Below, piece after piece: positions 24,986 to 33,054 of a DNA stretch of 64,000 nt. The position numbers were made by a program, and so were the translations under genes. Source of the stretch: Phycisphaerae bacterium. Its GTDB lineage: Bacteria > Planctomycetota > Phycisphaerae > Phycisphaerales > Phycisphaeraceae. The stretch lies in assembly GCA_030432595.1 (NCBI GenBank), contig JAUIGU010000019.1, forward strand, positions 20,235 to 84,234, in the 5' to 3' direction. Every line of letters starts with the position of its first letter. The first letter of the stretch is position 1. The notes beneath the pieces are model-generated. The model searched no databases. It had not been told where the DNA came from and saw nothing but the letters and a program-made list of their open reading frames with translations.

Positions 24986-25014
24986 TTGGCGTCACGCCGA
25001 TTTTCGTCTACACT
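24986..25014 (+). promoter_or_regulatory. Predicted promoter TTGGCG-N17-TACACT
   Basis: The -35 and -10 hexamers are 17 bases apart, between an operator-like palindrome and the xylanase gene. Confidence 0.5.
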
Positions 25015-25190
25015 TGGCGGCATCGAAGGGGCCGGGCGTTGGGCATGTCGTCGTGACGCCCCGCCTTTGTGTCTGTTTTTGGTCTGGCCCCGTCGGGAAT
25101 CGCCTTCATCTTTGTCGGGCCGGTCGCCCCTGCCCGAGTCGCCGCCCTTTCTGGCTTCCGGGGTGCGGATCGCCCGCCGCAGGAGAAACC

Positions 25191-27296
25191 ATGCCCGCTG
25201 CCCCCTCCCGGATTGTCTGTTCGCTCCGCCGCGTGATGCTCGCCGGCGTGGCCGCGCTCGTGACGGCCGGCGCGTCCGTGTTCCCCGCAGGCGCGGTCGT
25301 CCTCGCCGACTTCAACGGCACCGGGTTCGACTCGCTCTTCGACGACTTCAACCAGCAGGTCGGCCCGACGTCGGTCCGGCTCACCGACACCATCAACGGC
25401 TGGGGCGGCGGTGTCCTCGAGTACCAGCCCAACCAGAACTTCACGCCGTACCTCGACGAGTTCTTCGAGGTCGAGTACACCGTCCACAACGGGCACGGCA
25501 CCGACATCTTCACCCTCGAGCTCTACGACTCGGACAACGGCGACCGCAGCGTCAAGTACGACATCCCCACGACCGGCGGGTCCGTCGGCCAGCCGCGCAC
25601 CTACACCGTGCCCGTGCCCATCGGCCAGCCGACCTACGGCAACAGCGACTGGCAGAACTTCAACTTCGGCAACGTCGATCGCCTTCAGGTCCTCGGCCAG
25701 TGGCAGGACGCCGGGCCCTTCGACGTCACCATCGACGAGATCCGCATCACCGGCGACGCGCCCCCGGCCTACGGCGGCGCCGCGCCCGACGCCGCGTGGC
25801 GCACCGAGGCCGCGACGCGCATCGACCAGAACCGCAAGGCCGACCTCAGCGTCGTCCTCACGCGTGGCGACGGCACGCCGATCCAGAACGCCGACGTCCG
25901 CGTCATGCAGCAGGAGCACGCGTTCAAGTTCGGCACCGCCGTGGCCGTCAACTCCATCCTCGGCAATGACGGCAACAGCCAGCAGTACCGCCAGAAGCTC
26001 CTGGACCTGGGCTTCAACACCGCCACGCTCGAGAACGGCCTGAAGTGGCAGGCGCTCGAAGGCGAGTTCGGCCCGTCGTTCACGCTCCAGCGCGCCCTGG
26101 ACACGATCGACTGGCTCAACAACAACGGGCTCGACGTCCGCGGGCACGTCCTCGTCTGGCCCGGCGTGAACAACCTGCCCAACAGCATCGACACACTTAT
26201 TCAGCAGACCAACAACAACGTCCCAGGCGCCCGCGACCAACTCGAACAGGCCGTCCTCGACCACATCGACGAGGTCGCCGGCGCGACCGCGGGCAAGCTC
26301 ATCGACTGGGACGTCATCAACGAGATCGGCACCAACAACGACCTGCTGAACATCTTCGGCGACGCCGTCATGGACGACTGGTTCGCCCGCGCCCGCGCCG
26401 CCGACCCCACCACCCAGAACTTCATCAACGAGTTCAACATCATCTCCGACCAGCAGCGCAGCAAACGCCAGAGCTACCTCAACCAGATCCTCGGCCTGGT
26501 CGGCCGCGGCGCGGAGATCGACGGCGTCGGGATGCAGGGGCACTTCAGCGCCAGCTCGCTGACCGACCTCGAAGCCGGCAACGACCCGCAGACCGTGTGG
26601 GACGTGCTCGACCAGTTCCACGACGCGACGGGCCTGCCCATCTCGATCACCGAGTACGACCTGAACACCACCGACGAGCAGCTCAAGGCCGACTACCTGC
26701 GCGACTTCCTGACCGCGGTGTTCGCGCACGAGGCCGTGACCGAGTTCATCATGTGGGGCTTCTGGGAAGGCCGGCACTGGCGCCCCGACGCGGCGATGAT
26801 CAACCAGGACTTCTCCGAAACCGAGATGGCCGCGGTCTGGCGGCAGCTCGTCATGGAAGAGTGGTGGACCGATGAGGAAGCCGCCACCGCCGCCGACGGC
26901 ACGCTCGACCTGCGCGTCTTCCAGGGCGACTACGTCATCGAGGTCGACGTGGACGGAGAGACGCTCACCTACAACGTCACCATCGGGCCCGAGGGCTACA
27001 CGCTGGAGGAAATGATCGCGGCCGCCCTGGCCGGGGACTACAACGGCAATGGGCAGGTCGAGCAGGGCGATCTGGACTTCGTCCTCCAGAACTGGGGCCT
27101 CGACACCACGGGCAACGTCCCGGGCGGCTGGATCAACGACCTGCCCGATGGGCTGGTCGATCAGGCCGAGTTGGACAAGGTGTTGGCGAACTGGGGCAGC
27201 AGCGCGACACCGGACTTCCGTAACGCGTCGGTGCCGGAGCCGGCGGCGGCGGTGATGTTGCTTGGTGCTTCGGCGATGGCGACGCGACGACGTTGA
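25191..27296 (+). CDS. Secreted GH10 endo-1,4-beta-xylanase with PEP-CTERM tail
   Basis: Exported hemicellulase of 701 residues. Signal peptide about 1-36 (ends FPAGAVV). Residues 37-190 form a beta-sandwich that resembles a carbohydrate-binding domain (ADFNGTGFDSLFDDFNQQVG). The GH10 barrel spans about 200-560: QEHAFKFGTAV, NTATLENGLKWQALE, DVRGHVLVWPG, the acid/base Glu in DWDVINEIGTNND, GVGMQGHFSAS and the nucleophile Glu in ISITEYDLNT. After a short beta module come two calcium-loop-like units, GDYNGNGQVEQGDLDFVLQN and GLVDQAELDKVLANWG, then VPEPAAAVMLLGASAMATRR, a PEP-CTERM signal. The unit pair is near-identical to that in the sugar dehydrogenase at 51315. A strong SD (AGGAGA) precedes the ATG. 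Confidence 0.92.
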   Translation: MPAAPSRIVCSLRRVMLAGVAALVTAGASVFPAGAVVLADFNGTGFDSLFDDFNQQVGPTSVRLTDTINGWGGGVLEYQPNQNFTPYLDEFFEVEYTVHNGHGTDIFTLELYDSDNGDRSVKYDIPTTGGSVGQPRTYTVPVPIGQPTYGNSDWQNFNFGNVDRLQVLGQWQDAGPFDVTIDEIRITGDAPPAYGGAAPDAAWRTEAATRIDQNRKADLSVVLTRGDGTPIQNADVRVMQQEHAFKFGTAVAVNSILGNDGNSQQYRQKLLDLGFNTATLENGLKWQALEGEFGPSFTLQRALDTIDWLNNNGLDVRGHVLVWPGVNNLPNSIDTLIQQTNNNVPGARDQLEQAVLDHIDEVAGATAGKLIDWDVINEIGTNNDLLNIFGDAVMDDWFARARAADPTTQNFINEFNIISDQQRSKRQSYLNQILGLVGRGAEIDGVGMQGHFSASSLTDLEAGNDPQTVWDVLDQFHDATGLPISITEYDLNTTDEQLKADYLRDFLTAVFAHEAVTEFIMWGFWEGRHWRPDAAMINQDFSETEMAAVWRQLVMEEWWTDEEAATAADGTLDLRVFQGDYVIEVDVDGETLTYNVTIGPEGYTLEEMIAAALAGDYNGNGQVEQGDLDFVLQNWGLDTTGNVPGGWINDLPDGLVDQAELDKVLANWGSSATPDFRNASVPEPAAAVMLLGASAMATRRR

Positions 27297-27330
27297 TAGC
27301 GAAGATGTCACGGAATAATGTCGTACCCGA

Positions 27331-27420
27331 GGTGCCACGGTTGCTTGCAACCGTGTTCTTCATGTTCGACAAACAGCAGCGTTTTGCGTGGACCGCACGG
27401 TCGCAAGCGACCGTGGCACC
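27331..27420. repeat. GGGTGCCAC-family inverted repeat, copy 2
   Basis: Arms at 27331-27355 and 27396-27420 share outer GGTGCCACGG and pair apart from two positions. Those differences are compensated within each arm (GGTTGC...GCAACC against GGTCGC...GCGACC), so each arm keeps its own hairpin. This suggests selection on the arm-level fold. Located between the xylanase and LEA14-like genes. Confidence 0.85.
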
Positions 27421-27497
27421 CGGCATGGTTCTTCTTGATTGCATCTCGTTACCACACGGCAACGTTGTGATGCGCGCATGATCACGAACGTTTGACG

Positions 27498-28001
27498 TCA
27501 CTCCCCCAACACCCCCGACGCCTCCGCCACCGTGAACGGCAACGGGATGCCCGAGTCGGTCAGGATCGCCCGCACCTCGCCCGGCGGGACCCAGTGCGAC
27601 GTCACCCGCACCGTGTAGCCACGCCCCGCCAACGACGCGCCGCCCCCCGCACCCTGACCCAACGGCAACGCCGCCCGCACCGTCATCGACTGCGAACCCT
27701 CCGGCGGCAACACCACCGTCGGCGGCGTCGGCGAGGCGAACCGGCCCACGCCGTCCACCTCCACCACCACGTCCACCGCGTCCAGCGGCAGCGCGACCGG
27801 GTTCGGGTTGCTCAGCGCCACGGTGGTCTCGACCGCCACGCCCTGCTCGGTCTGCTCAATAACCTCGACCGCCGTCACTTCGCTCGTGGGCGCCGCGACG
27901 ATCCCCTCCTTCACCGCCTCCGCCGCGTCGTCGACGATGCAGCCGGACAACAGTGTCAAACCCAAGGACCACGACACGATCAAGGCCGACATGTTTCGCA
28001 T
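27498..28001 (-). CDS. LEA14-like (LEA type 2) lipoprotein
   Basis: Putative envelope lipoprotein of about 167 residues. The N-terminus MRNMSALIVSWSLGLTLLSG runs into the lipobox cysteine (LSGC at about 17-20). The mature part has a LEA14/WHy-type beta sandwich, marked by VETTVALSNPNPVALPLDAV and later strands SQSMTVRAALPLGQG. Such domains occur in stress-related proteins and in bacterial lipoproteins of unknown role. I choose ATG 28001 because TATGAT lies exactly six bases upstream, as in other genes here; longer readings to 28124 lack the lipobox context. No operon neighbour. Confidence 0.7.
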   Translation of the reverse strand: MRNMSALIVSWSLGLTLLSGCIVDDAAEAVKEGIVAAPTSEVTAVEVIEQTEQGVAVETTVALSNPNPVALPLDAVDVVVEVDGVGRFASPTPPTVVLPPEGSQSMTVRAALPLGQGAGGGASLAGRGYTVRVTSHWVPPGEVRAILTDSGIPLPFTVAEASGVLGE

Positions 28002-28007
28002 CGCCGC

Positions 28008-28013
28008 ATCATA
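28008..28013 (-). promoter_or_regulatory. -10-like TATGAT, 6 nt before LEA14-like gene start
   Basis: On the minus strand TATGAT-GCGGCG-ATG. The spacing again predicts a leaderless mRNA. Confidence 0.5.
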
Positions 28014-28039
28014 TGGAAACGACGCCGCGCCATCATTCA

Positions 28040-28148
28040 GCCCCGGGCGAGTCGTCCGGGGCCGACCCGCATCAACCAAGCAGGATGCGCATCGGCCCAT
28101 CGCACGATCGCCGCACTTATCCACCGACCCCGGGCCATTGGCCCGGGG
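28040..28148. repeat. Two AGCCCCG-type hairpins between LEA14-like gene and cstA
   Basis: First hairpin at 28040-28063 (AGCCCCGG.../...CCGGGGCC) and second at 28128-28148 (CCCCGGGCC / GGCCCGGGG followed by CTAAG). They belong by sequence to the AGCCCCG family and may also end transcription of one or both neighbours. Confidence 0.7.
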
Positions 28149-28178
28149 CTAAGTGATCCAATGAAGTGCCGCGGTCTT

Positions 28179-30473
28179 TCACACCGGTGTTGCCGCCGCG
28201 TTCCCCGCGTGGTCCAGCGCGCCGCGCTCCACCACGCCCTTCACGCGTGGCCATAGCAGCGCAGCCTCCACCAGCATCCACGCCTCCAGCGCCAGCGTCG
28301 CCACCGCGATCACGATCAGCAGCCAGTTCCGCCCGCCCAGCGAATCGGGCGCCCACCACGCCGGCAACTGCGACAGCATCGCCCACGCCGGCATCACCAG
28401 CATGAACAGCATCGGCAACACCAAGAACCACACCGGCTTGCCCCGCCGCCACAACCAGAACCCGATCACCAGAAACGCCAACCCCCCGAGCAACTGATTC
28501 GTCGCGCCGAACATCGGCCAGAGGATGAGGCCGCCTTTGCCTCCGTAAGTGCTCAGCCACAGATAAGCCGCGTAAAACCCAGGTTCAACTACTTCCGGGA
28601 TGTATTTCCCACCTCGTGGCTCTTCCTGATAACCAGTTGTCCACGCGCCCCAAAAAGTCGTGAAACGATATCCTCCCGGCGCCGGCATCGCCGCCATCAC
28701 CGCCGCGACCAGCACCGCGAACACCGTCGCCCCGTGCTTGTTCCGCAGCCACGCCAACGGGTTCAACACGTTTAGCGGGCGACGCGCAGCGTCCCGCGTC
28801 CCCGCCTGCGTGCCGTCCCGCGCTTCCGCCCCCGCCACCCCCGCAGGACGCTGCGCGTCACCCGCTAAACCGAGGTCGGCGCCGCACTCGGGGCATACGC
28901 CGCTGACGTTCATCGTCAGGTCGTAGCCGCACTGCGCGCACTCGCGTGGGCCGGGTTGGCGGATGAACGTGGCCGCGAGTTCCTGCACGACGTAGCGCTG
29001 CAGCCGGCAGGCCGTGTCCAGCGTCGTCCCCGCGAACGACGCGACCAGCACGCCCATGAGCGCCACCGCCACCCCGGCCGGCAGACCGATCGCTTTCAGA
29101 AAGTTCGCCGCGCCGTCGACGAACGCGCCGACCTTTGCCGCCAGCCCGTTCGCCGCGCCCCACGAGCCGTAGCGGGTGTCCCACGCGGCGACGCCGGCGG
29201 TCGTCGTGGTCAACGTCGCGCCGTCGGCGCTGAGCGAGTCCCAGACATCCGAATCGCCGACGCGCACGGTCTGGCCCGCCACCGCGCCGCCGCCGGTCAC
29301 GCTGTCGACCACCGCCCCGTCGGCTGTCAACGACAAACCGCCGAACGTGTTTACCGCTTGCGACTTGCTGACGCCAAGCCCCAACCCCGCGACGCACGCC
29401 AGGATCACCAGCGTCGCGAGGAAGCCTTCCGTCAGCATCGCCCCGTACCCCACGAACCGCGCGTCCGGCTCGTGCTCCAATTGCTTGCTGCTCGTGCCGC
29501 TGCTGACCAGGCAGTGAAACCCGCTGATCGCCCCGCACGCGATGGTGATGAACAAAAACGGGAACAGCAGCGGCGCACCCTCCGGATCAAACTTGAACGC
29601 CGGCGCCACGATCCGAAGCTCCTGCCCCGCCACGCCCGGCCCCGGCGACGCCCCGCCCACGAACGCGGCCACGCCGAGCCCCAACACGATCAACCCCAGC
29701 GCCGTGAGCAACTGCAACGAGTTGATGTAATCCCGCGGTTGCAGCAGCGTCCACACCGGCAGCACCGACGCGACGTAGCTGTACAGCAACAACACCGCTA
29801 CCCACACCACGATGGGCCAGGACGCAAGCCACATGTTGATGCTGTGCAGGAAACCGACGTCGCCGAACACGACCGTGAGGTACATCACCGCCAGCGCGAT
29901 GAGCGAAGGCAGCAACAGGTTCACGCCCTTGCGGTGCAGCCAGAGCCCGATGACCACGGCGATGGGCACTTGGATCAGGCACGGGAAGATCGACGCGGGG
30001 TAGAGCTTGAAGACGTTGCCGATGACCAGGCCGAAGATCGCGAGCACGACGGTCAGGGCCATGAACAGCACGATCAGGAACAGCAGCCGGACGCGTTTGT
30101 TGAGGACGCGCCCCGCGATGTCGCCGACGGTCTGGCCGTTGTTGCGCAGCGACACCACGAGCGCACCGAAGTCGTGGACGGCGCCGATGAAAATGCTGCC
30201 GAAGACGACCCACAAGAGCGCCGGCACCCAGCCCCAGATCACGGCGATGGCGGGCCCGACGATGGGCCCGGTGCCGGCGATGGAGGTGAAGTGGTGCCCG
30301 AACACGATGCCGCGTTTCGTGGGCACGTAGTCCTGGTCGTCGCGCAGGCGCACGGACGGGCACACCGCGTCGGCGGCGAGGTTGAAGACCTTCCGCCCCA
30401 GCCACTTGCCGTAGGTGTGGTACGCCACGAGGAACGCGACCCCGGCGGCAATGGCGATGAGCAGGACTTGCAT
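28179..30473 (-). CDS. cstA: CstA family pyruvate/peptide transporter with zinc-ribbon insert
   Basis: Inner-membrane carbon-starvation protein; relatives import pyruvate or peptides. The 764-residue chain shows the family core: AYHTYGKWLGRKVF, DDQDYVPTKRGIVFGHHFTS, IAGTGPIVGPAIAVIWGWVP, VHDFGALVVSLRNNG, then many helices and a C-terminal GGLILWPMFGATNQLLGGLA. Two oddities. Residues ~360-470 hold a long soluble loop with FGGLSLTADGAVVDSVTGGG. At about 509-580, where relatives run from YVVQELA straight to the NPLxWL...ATLFAV helix, there is an insert: a zinc ribbon CAQCGYDLTMNVSGVCPECG and a palindrome-encoded tail (GDAQRPAGVAGAEARDGTQA and onward). The frame is intact. No SD or -10 pattern is obvious at the start. 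Confidence 0.9.
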   Translation of the reverse strand: MQVLLIAIAAGVAFLVAYHTYGKWLGRKVFNLAADAVCPSVRLRDDQDYVPTKRGIVFGHHFTSIAGTGPIVGPAIAVIWGWVPALLWVVFGSIFIGAVHDFGALVVSLRNNGQTVGDIAGRVLNKRVRLLFLIVLFMALTVVLAIFGLVIGNVFKLYPASIFPCLIQVPIAVVIGLWLHRKGVNLLLPSLIALAVMYLTVVFGDVGFLHSINMWLASWPIVVWVAVLLLYSYVASVLPVWTLLQPRDYINSLQLLTALGLIVLGLGVAAFVGGASPGPGVAGQELRIVAPAFKFDPEGAPLLFPFLFITIACGAISGFHCLVSSGTSSKQLEHEPDARFVGYGAMLTEGFLATLVILACVAGLGLGVSKSQAVNTFGGLSLTADGAVVDSVTGGGAVAGQTVRVGDSDVWDSLSADGATLTTTTAGVAAWDTRYGSWGAANGLAAKVGAFVDGAANFLKAIGLPAGVAVALMGVLVASFAGTTLDTACRLQRYVVQELAATFIRQPGPRECAQCGYDLTMNVSGVCPECGADLGLAGDAQRPAGVAGAEARDGTQAGTRDAARRPLNVLNPLAWLRNKHGATVFAVLVAAVMAAMPAPGGYRFTTFWGAWTTGYQEEPRGGKYIPEVVEPGFYAAYLWLSTYGGKGGLILWPMFGATNQLLGGLAFLVIGFWLWRRGKPVWFLVLPMLFMLVMPAWAMLSQLPAWWAPDSLGGRNWLLIVIAVATLALEAWMLVEAALLWPRVKGVVERGALDHAGNAAATPV
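28770..28870. repeat. 25-base inverted repeat inside cstA
   Basis: Arms at 28770-28794 (GTTTAGCGGGCGACGCGCAG...) and 28846-28870 match with one mismatch over a loop of about 51 bases. The whole element is in frame in cstA and encodes most of the extra loop that follows the ribbon. Confidence 0.9.
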
Positions 30474-30493
30474 GGTGAGTCAGACCGGAGAAA

Positions 30494-30594
30494 TGGCCAC
30501 AAAAAGCACAGAAACGGAAAACACCCGACGACCTCCAAGATACCGCCTGATGCTGCTTTTTCCTTTTCTGTTCCTTCTGTGCCTTTTGTGGCCA
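30494..30594. repeat. TGGCCACAAAA inverted repeat
   Basis: Arms TGGCCACAAAAAGCACAGAA at 30494 and its near reverse complement ending at 30594, about 100 bases overall. AT-rich against the background, lying between cstA and plsC. Confidence 0.75.
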
Positions 30595-30606
30595 AACGCA
30601 TCCAAG

Positions 30607-31287
30607 CTATCGCCTGAGCTTGACCGCCAACTGTTCCCGCAGGGACGCCACCGTGTCGCGCAAGTGGGTCAGCGCCGCGTCGTTTCCCATGGCCAGCAGT
30701 TCGTCGGGGTCGACCGGGTCTCCGTAGACGCAGCCGATGGTGCCGGTGAGCTTCGGCAGCTTCCGTCCTTTGGGCCAGGCGTCGAACGAGCCCTCGAGCG
30801 CCACCGGCACGACCTTGGGCTTGGCGCGTTTGATCAGGAGCATGACGCCGGGCTGGAAGTCGTGGACGTGGCCGTCTTCGGTGCGGCCGCCCTCGGGAAA
30901 CACGAGGACGGCGTGGCCCTGCTTGAGCTTCTCGATGCAGGCCTTCATCGCCTTGAGGTCGCCGGCCCCGGAGTCCTGGTCGACCGGGATGGCGTCGAAG
31001 GGGATGACCAGCGCGCGGTACAGCGCCGAGTCCCACAGGGTTTTTCGCGCGAGCGGCCGGAACTGGCGTTTGCTGCCGCCGAGGCCGACGACGATGGGGT
31101 CGAGGTAGCTCTGGTGGTTGGCGAGCAGGAGCACGGGCCCGGTGTCGGGAATGTTCCGCACGCCGTAGGCCCGGAACCGGTAGCACGCGACGAACCAGAC
31201 GAAGGTGATGAAGTGATAGCCCTGCCACCACAGGATGCGGTGGATCGGCGTGCCGGGTTGGCGGGCGCGGAGGCGGGTCAGAAGCAT
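30607..31287 (-). CDS. plsC: 1-acyl-sn-glycerol-3-phosphate acyltransferase
   Basis: Membrane-associated enzyme that adds the second acyl chain in phosphatidic acid synthesis. The 226-residue protein has the acyltransferase blocks in order: block I ANHQSYLDP (HX4D, about 59-67), block II region around GGSKRQFRPLARKTLWDS, block III VFPEGGRTEDG (about 132-142) and the later VVPVALEGSFDAW. One hydrophobic segment near the N-terminus (WWQGYHFITFVWFVACY) anchors it. cmk lies 171 bases upstream on the same strand; cmk-plsC order is common in bacteria. The start codon lies next to the repeat arm at 31291, with no obvious SD. Confidence 0.9.
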   Translation of the reverse strand: MLLTRLRARQPGTPIHRILWWQGYHFITFVWFVACYRFRAYGVRNIPDTGPVLLLANHQSYLDPIVVGLGGSKRQFRPLARKTLWDSALYRALVIPFDAIPVDQDSGAGDLKAMKACIEKLKQGHAVLVFPEGGRTEDGHVHDFQPGVMLLIKRAKPKVVPVALEGSFDAWPKGRKLPKLTGTIGCVYGDPVDPDELLAMGNDAALTHLRDTVASLREQLAVKLRR

Positions 31288-31290
31288 TGG

Positions 31291-31491
31291 AAACCACAGA
31301 TGAACACAGATGAACGCAGATTAAGAACGAGAAAAGTCAGCACTCAATCCCGTGAACGCGGAGCAAACATCCGTTGACGTCCGACTTCATGGCCTTGCCA
31401 CCCAATAAGTTCCCGGAGTTCAATCTGTGAACATCTGCGGAATCTGCGGATAAACCAATCATCCGTGTGTATCGGCGTTCATCGGTGGTTT
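31291..31491. repeat. ACCACAGATGAACACAGATG-type inverted repeat overlapping cmk 3' end
   Basis: Left arm at 31291-31321 (direct repeats of CAGATGAAC) and a right arm at about 31458-31491 (reverse complement ACCACCGATGAACGCCGAT...). The middle holds more ATCTGCGG units. The right arm contains the last codons and stop of cmk. Confidence 0.75.
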
Positions 31492-32163
31492 CATACTGGC
31501 TTTCACACGGTTCTCTAATTCATCCAGCACCTCGTCCAGCGTCATGGCGCTGGTGTCGATGCGCTCGGCGTCTTCGGGGCAGATGAGCGGCGCGGTCTTG
31601 CGGGTGGAGTCTTTGCGGTCGCGCTGGGTGATCTGCCGGCGGATCTCGGCGACGTCGGCGATGCGGCCCGCTTCCCGCAGTTGGGCGGCGCGGCGCTGGG
31701 CGCGGACGGTGGCGTTGGCGTCGAGGTAGAACTTCACGTCCGCGTCGGGGAACACGACCGAGCCCTGGTCCCGGCCCTCGGTGACCAGGCGCGGGTGGTC
31801 CCGGCCGATCTGTTGTTGTTCGCGCACAAGGACGTCGCGCACCCCCGACAGCGCGGCGACGTCGGAGACGCCGGCCGTCACGTCGGGATCACGAAGCCGG
31901 TCGGTGACGTCCTGATCGCGGACGTACAGCCGGGGCGGGTCGGTGTCCCAGTCGAAGCGGAGCGGGCAGTTGCGGGCAAGCTCGACGACGTAGTAGGGCT
32001 CGTCGGCGACCTCGATCCCGCGCGCGAGGGCCATGGCGGTGACGCCGCGGTACATCGCCCCGGTGTCGAGGAACTCCAGGCCCAGGCGTCGGGCGAGGCG
32101 GCGGGCGACCGACGACTTGCCGGAGCCTGCGGGGCCATCGAGCGTAACGATCAGGCGGTCCAT
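31459..32163 (-). CDS. cmk: Cytidylate kinase
   Basis: Cytosolic kinase that phosphorylates CMP and dCMP with ATP. The 234-residue protein starts MDRLIVTLDGPAGSGKSSVA with the P-loop at about 10-17, then FLDTGAMYRGVT, the substrate region VTEGRDQGSVVFPDADVKFY and the lid RRQITQRDRKDSTRKTAPL. These are standard for bacterial Cmk. The last ten residues (about KPPMNADTHG) are not family-like and are encoded by the right arm of the dispersed repeat at 31458-31491, which also supplies the stop. A TACATT hexamer lies eight bases before the ATG. Another palindrome (32218-32287) sits upstream. Confidence 0.94.
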   Translation of the reverse strand: MDRLIVTLDGPAGSGKSSVARRLARRLGLEFLDTGAMYRGVTAMALARGIEVADEPYYVVELARNCPLRFDWDTDPPRLYVRDQDVTDRLRDPDVTAGVSDVAALSGVRDVLVREQQQIGRDHPRLVTEGRDQGSVVFPDADVKFYLDANATVRAQRRAAQLREAGRIADVAEIRRQITQRDRKDSTRKTAPLICPEDAERIDTSAMTLDEVLDELENRVKASMKPPMNADTHG

Positions 32164-32217
32164 CACCGGGGAATGTAGCGGCTCGGGATTGCGGTGGGTT
32201 GAGGGAGACGCTCGCGC

Positions 32218-32287
32218 GGGTCTGGGGCTTGGGGGATGGGGTCTGGACGAACCATCCGAACGCTCTGCATTCCCAAGCCCCAGACCC
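32218..32287. repeat. GGGGCTTGGG-family inverted repeat, intergenic copy
   Basis: Sixteen-base perfect arms at 32218-32233 (GGGTCTGGGGCTTGGG) and 32272-32287. The core GGGGCTTGGG is shared with the in-frame element in aguB (18171-18252). It lies in the divergent space between cmk and the M50 protease gene. Confidence 0.88.
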
Positions 32288-32348
32288 CATACCCACGCCA
32301 CGAGCGTTCTGACGTAGTGGTCACCCCGCAGCCCCGGGCCGCAACCGA

Positions 32349-32354
32349 TACCCT
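32349..32354 (+). promoter_or_regulatory. -10-like TACCCT, 6 nt before M50 protease start
   Basis: TACCCT-TTGCCC-ATG at 32361. Spacing six, no SD. Confidence 0.5.
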
Positions 32355-32360
32355 TTGCCC

Positions 32361-33023
32361 ATGCAGTTGTTCATCACGCACCTGTTCAGCGAGAACCCGG
32401 CGGATCGGTTCTTCTTTTTCTGCGTCGTGATTGCGGTGGTGGTGAGCATCGTGCTGCACGAGTTGGCGCACGGGTGGATGGCGATCCGGCTGGGGGACGA
32501 CACGCCGATCCGGCTGGGGCGGATGACGGGGAATCCGCTGGTACACATGGGGCCGTGGTCGCTGCTGGCGTTGGCGATCGCGGGGATCGCGTGGGGGCAG
32601 ATGCCGATCGACCCCAGCCGACTCCGGGGCCGGTACGGCGGGACCAAGGTCGCGCTGGCGGGGCCGGCGATGAACCTGCTGCTGGCGGTCGTTTGCCTGA
32701 CGGCGTTTGCGGTGTGGGTCGGTCTTGGCGGCAACGCGACAGACGGGACGGTCGCAGGCAACGGTCAGCAGATGCTCTGGATCGGCGGGATGATCAACTT
32801 GGTGTTGATGTGCTTCAACCTGATGCCGATCCCGCCGCTGGACGGCAGCCACGTCGCGGCGGACTTGAGCGCCGGGTACCGCCGGTTTGTCAGCGACCCG
32901 GCGAACCAGGGGGCGCTGATGATCGGGTTCTTCTTCGCGTTCGCGATGAGCCAGCCGTTGATGATCTTGTGTACGCGCGTGGCGGTGAACTACATCGGGC
33001 TGATCCGCGGAGTCGTGTCGTAA
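32361..33023 (+). CDS. Site-2 protease family (M50) membrane metalloprotease
   Basis: Intramembrane zinc protease of about 220 residues. The zinc motif HELAHGW is at about 33-39 within the first helix pair (FFFFCVVIAVVVSIVLHELA). The distal ligand motif is NLMPIPPLDGSHV near residue 153-165. About five or six hydrophobic segments cover the chain, and no PDZ domain is present, so it resembles the short SpoIVFB/YwhC-like group rather than RseP. Substrates are unknown; members cut membrane-bound regulators. The start is ATG 32361, fixed by the leaderless-type TACCCT-N6 pattern. Confidence 0.9.
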   Translation: MQLFITHLFSENPADRFFFFCVVIAVVVSIVLHELAHGWMAIRLGDDTPIRLGRMTGNPLVHMGPWSLLALAIAGIAWGQMPIDPSRLRGRYGGTKVALAGPAMNLLLAVVCLTAFAVWVGLGGNATDGTVAGNGQQMLWIGGMINLVLMCFNLMPIPPLDGSHVAADLSAGYRRFVSDPANQGALMIGFFFAFAMSQPLMILCTRVAVNYIGLIRGVVS

Positions 33024-33054
33024 GCGTTCGGCCGACCGTGCGCGGAGAAAGTGT

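Larger units (their letters stand above)
24867..25190. other. Promoter region of the first xylanase gene, non-coding
   Basis: No gene. It holds a LacI-like palindrome at 24971-24984, a -35-like TTGGCG at 24986-24991, 17 bases, TACACT at 25009-25014, and an untranslated leader of about 170 bases before the SD-led start at 25191. Confidence 0.6.

Noticed and set aside
25008..27350. Minus-strand open frame of 780 codons
   Set aside because: Shadow of the xylanase gene; composition is Val/Asp/Glu repetitive and no family features are seen.
28179..28945. cstA as a frameshifted or broken gene because of its extra loop
   Set aside because: The frame is continuous and the helices on both sides are intact, so it is probably functional.
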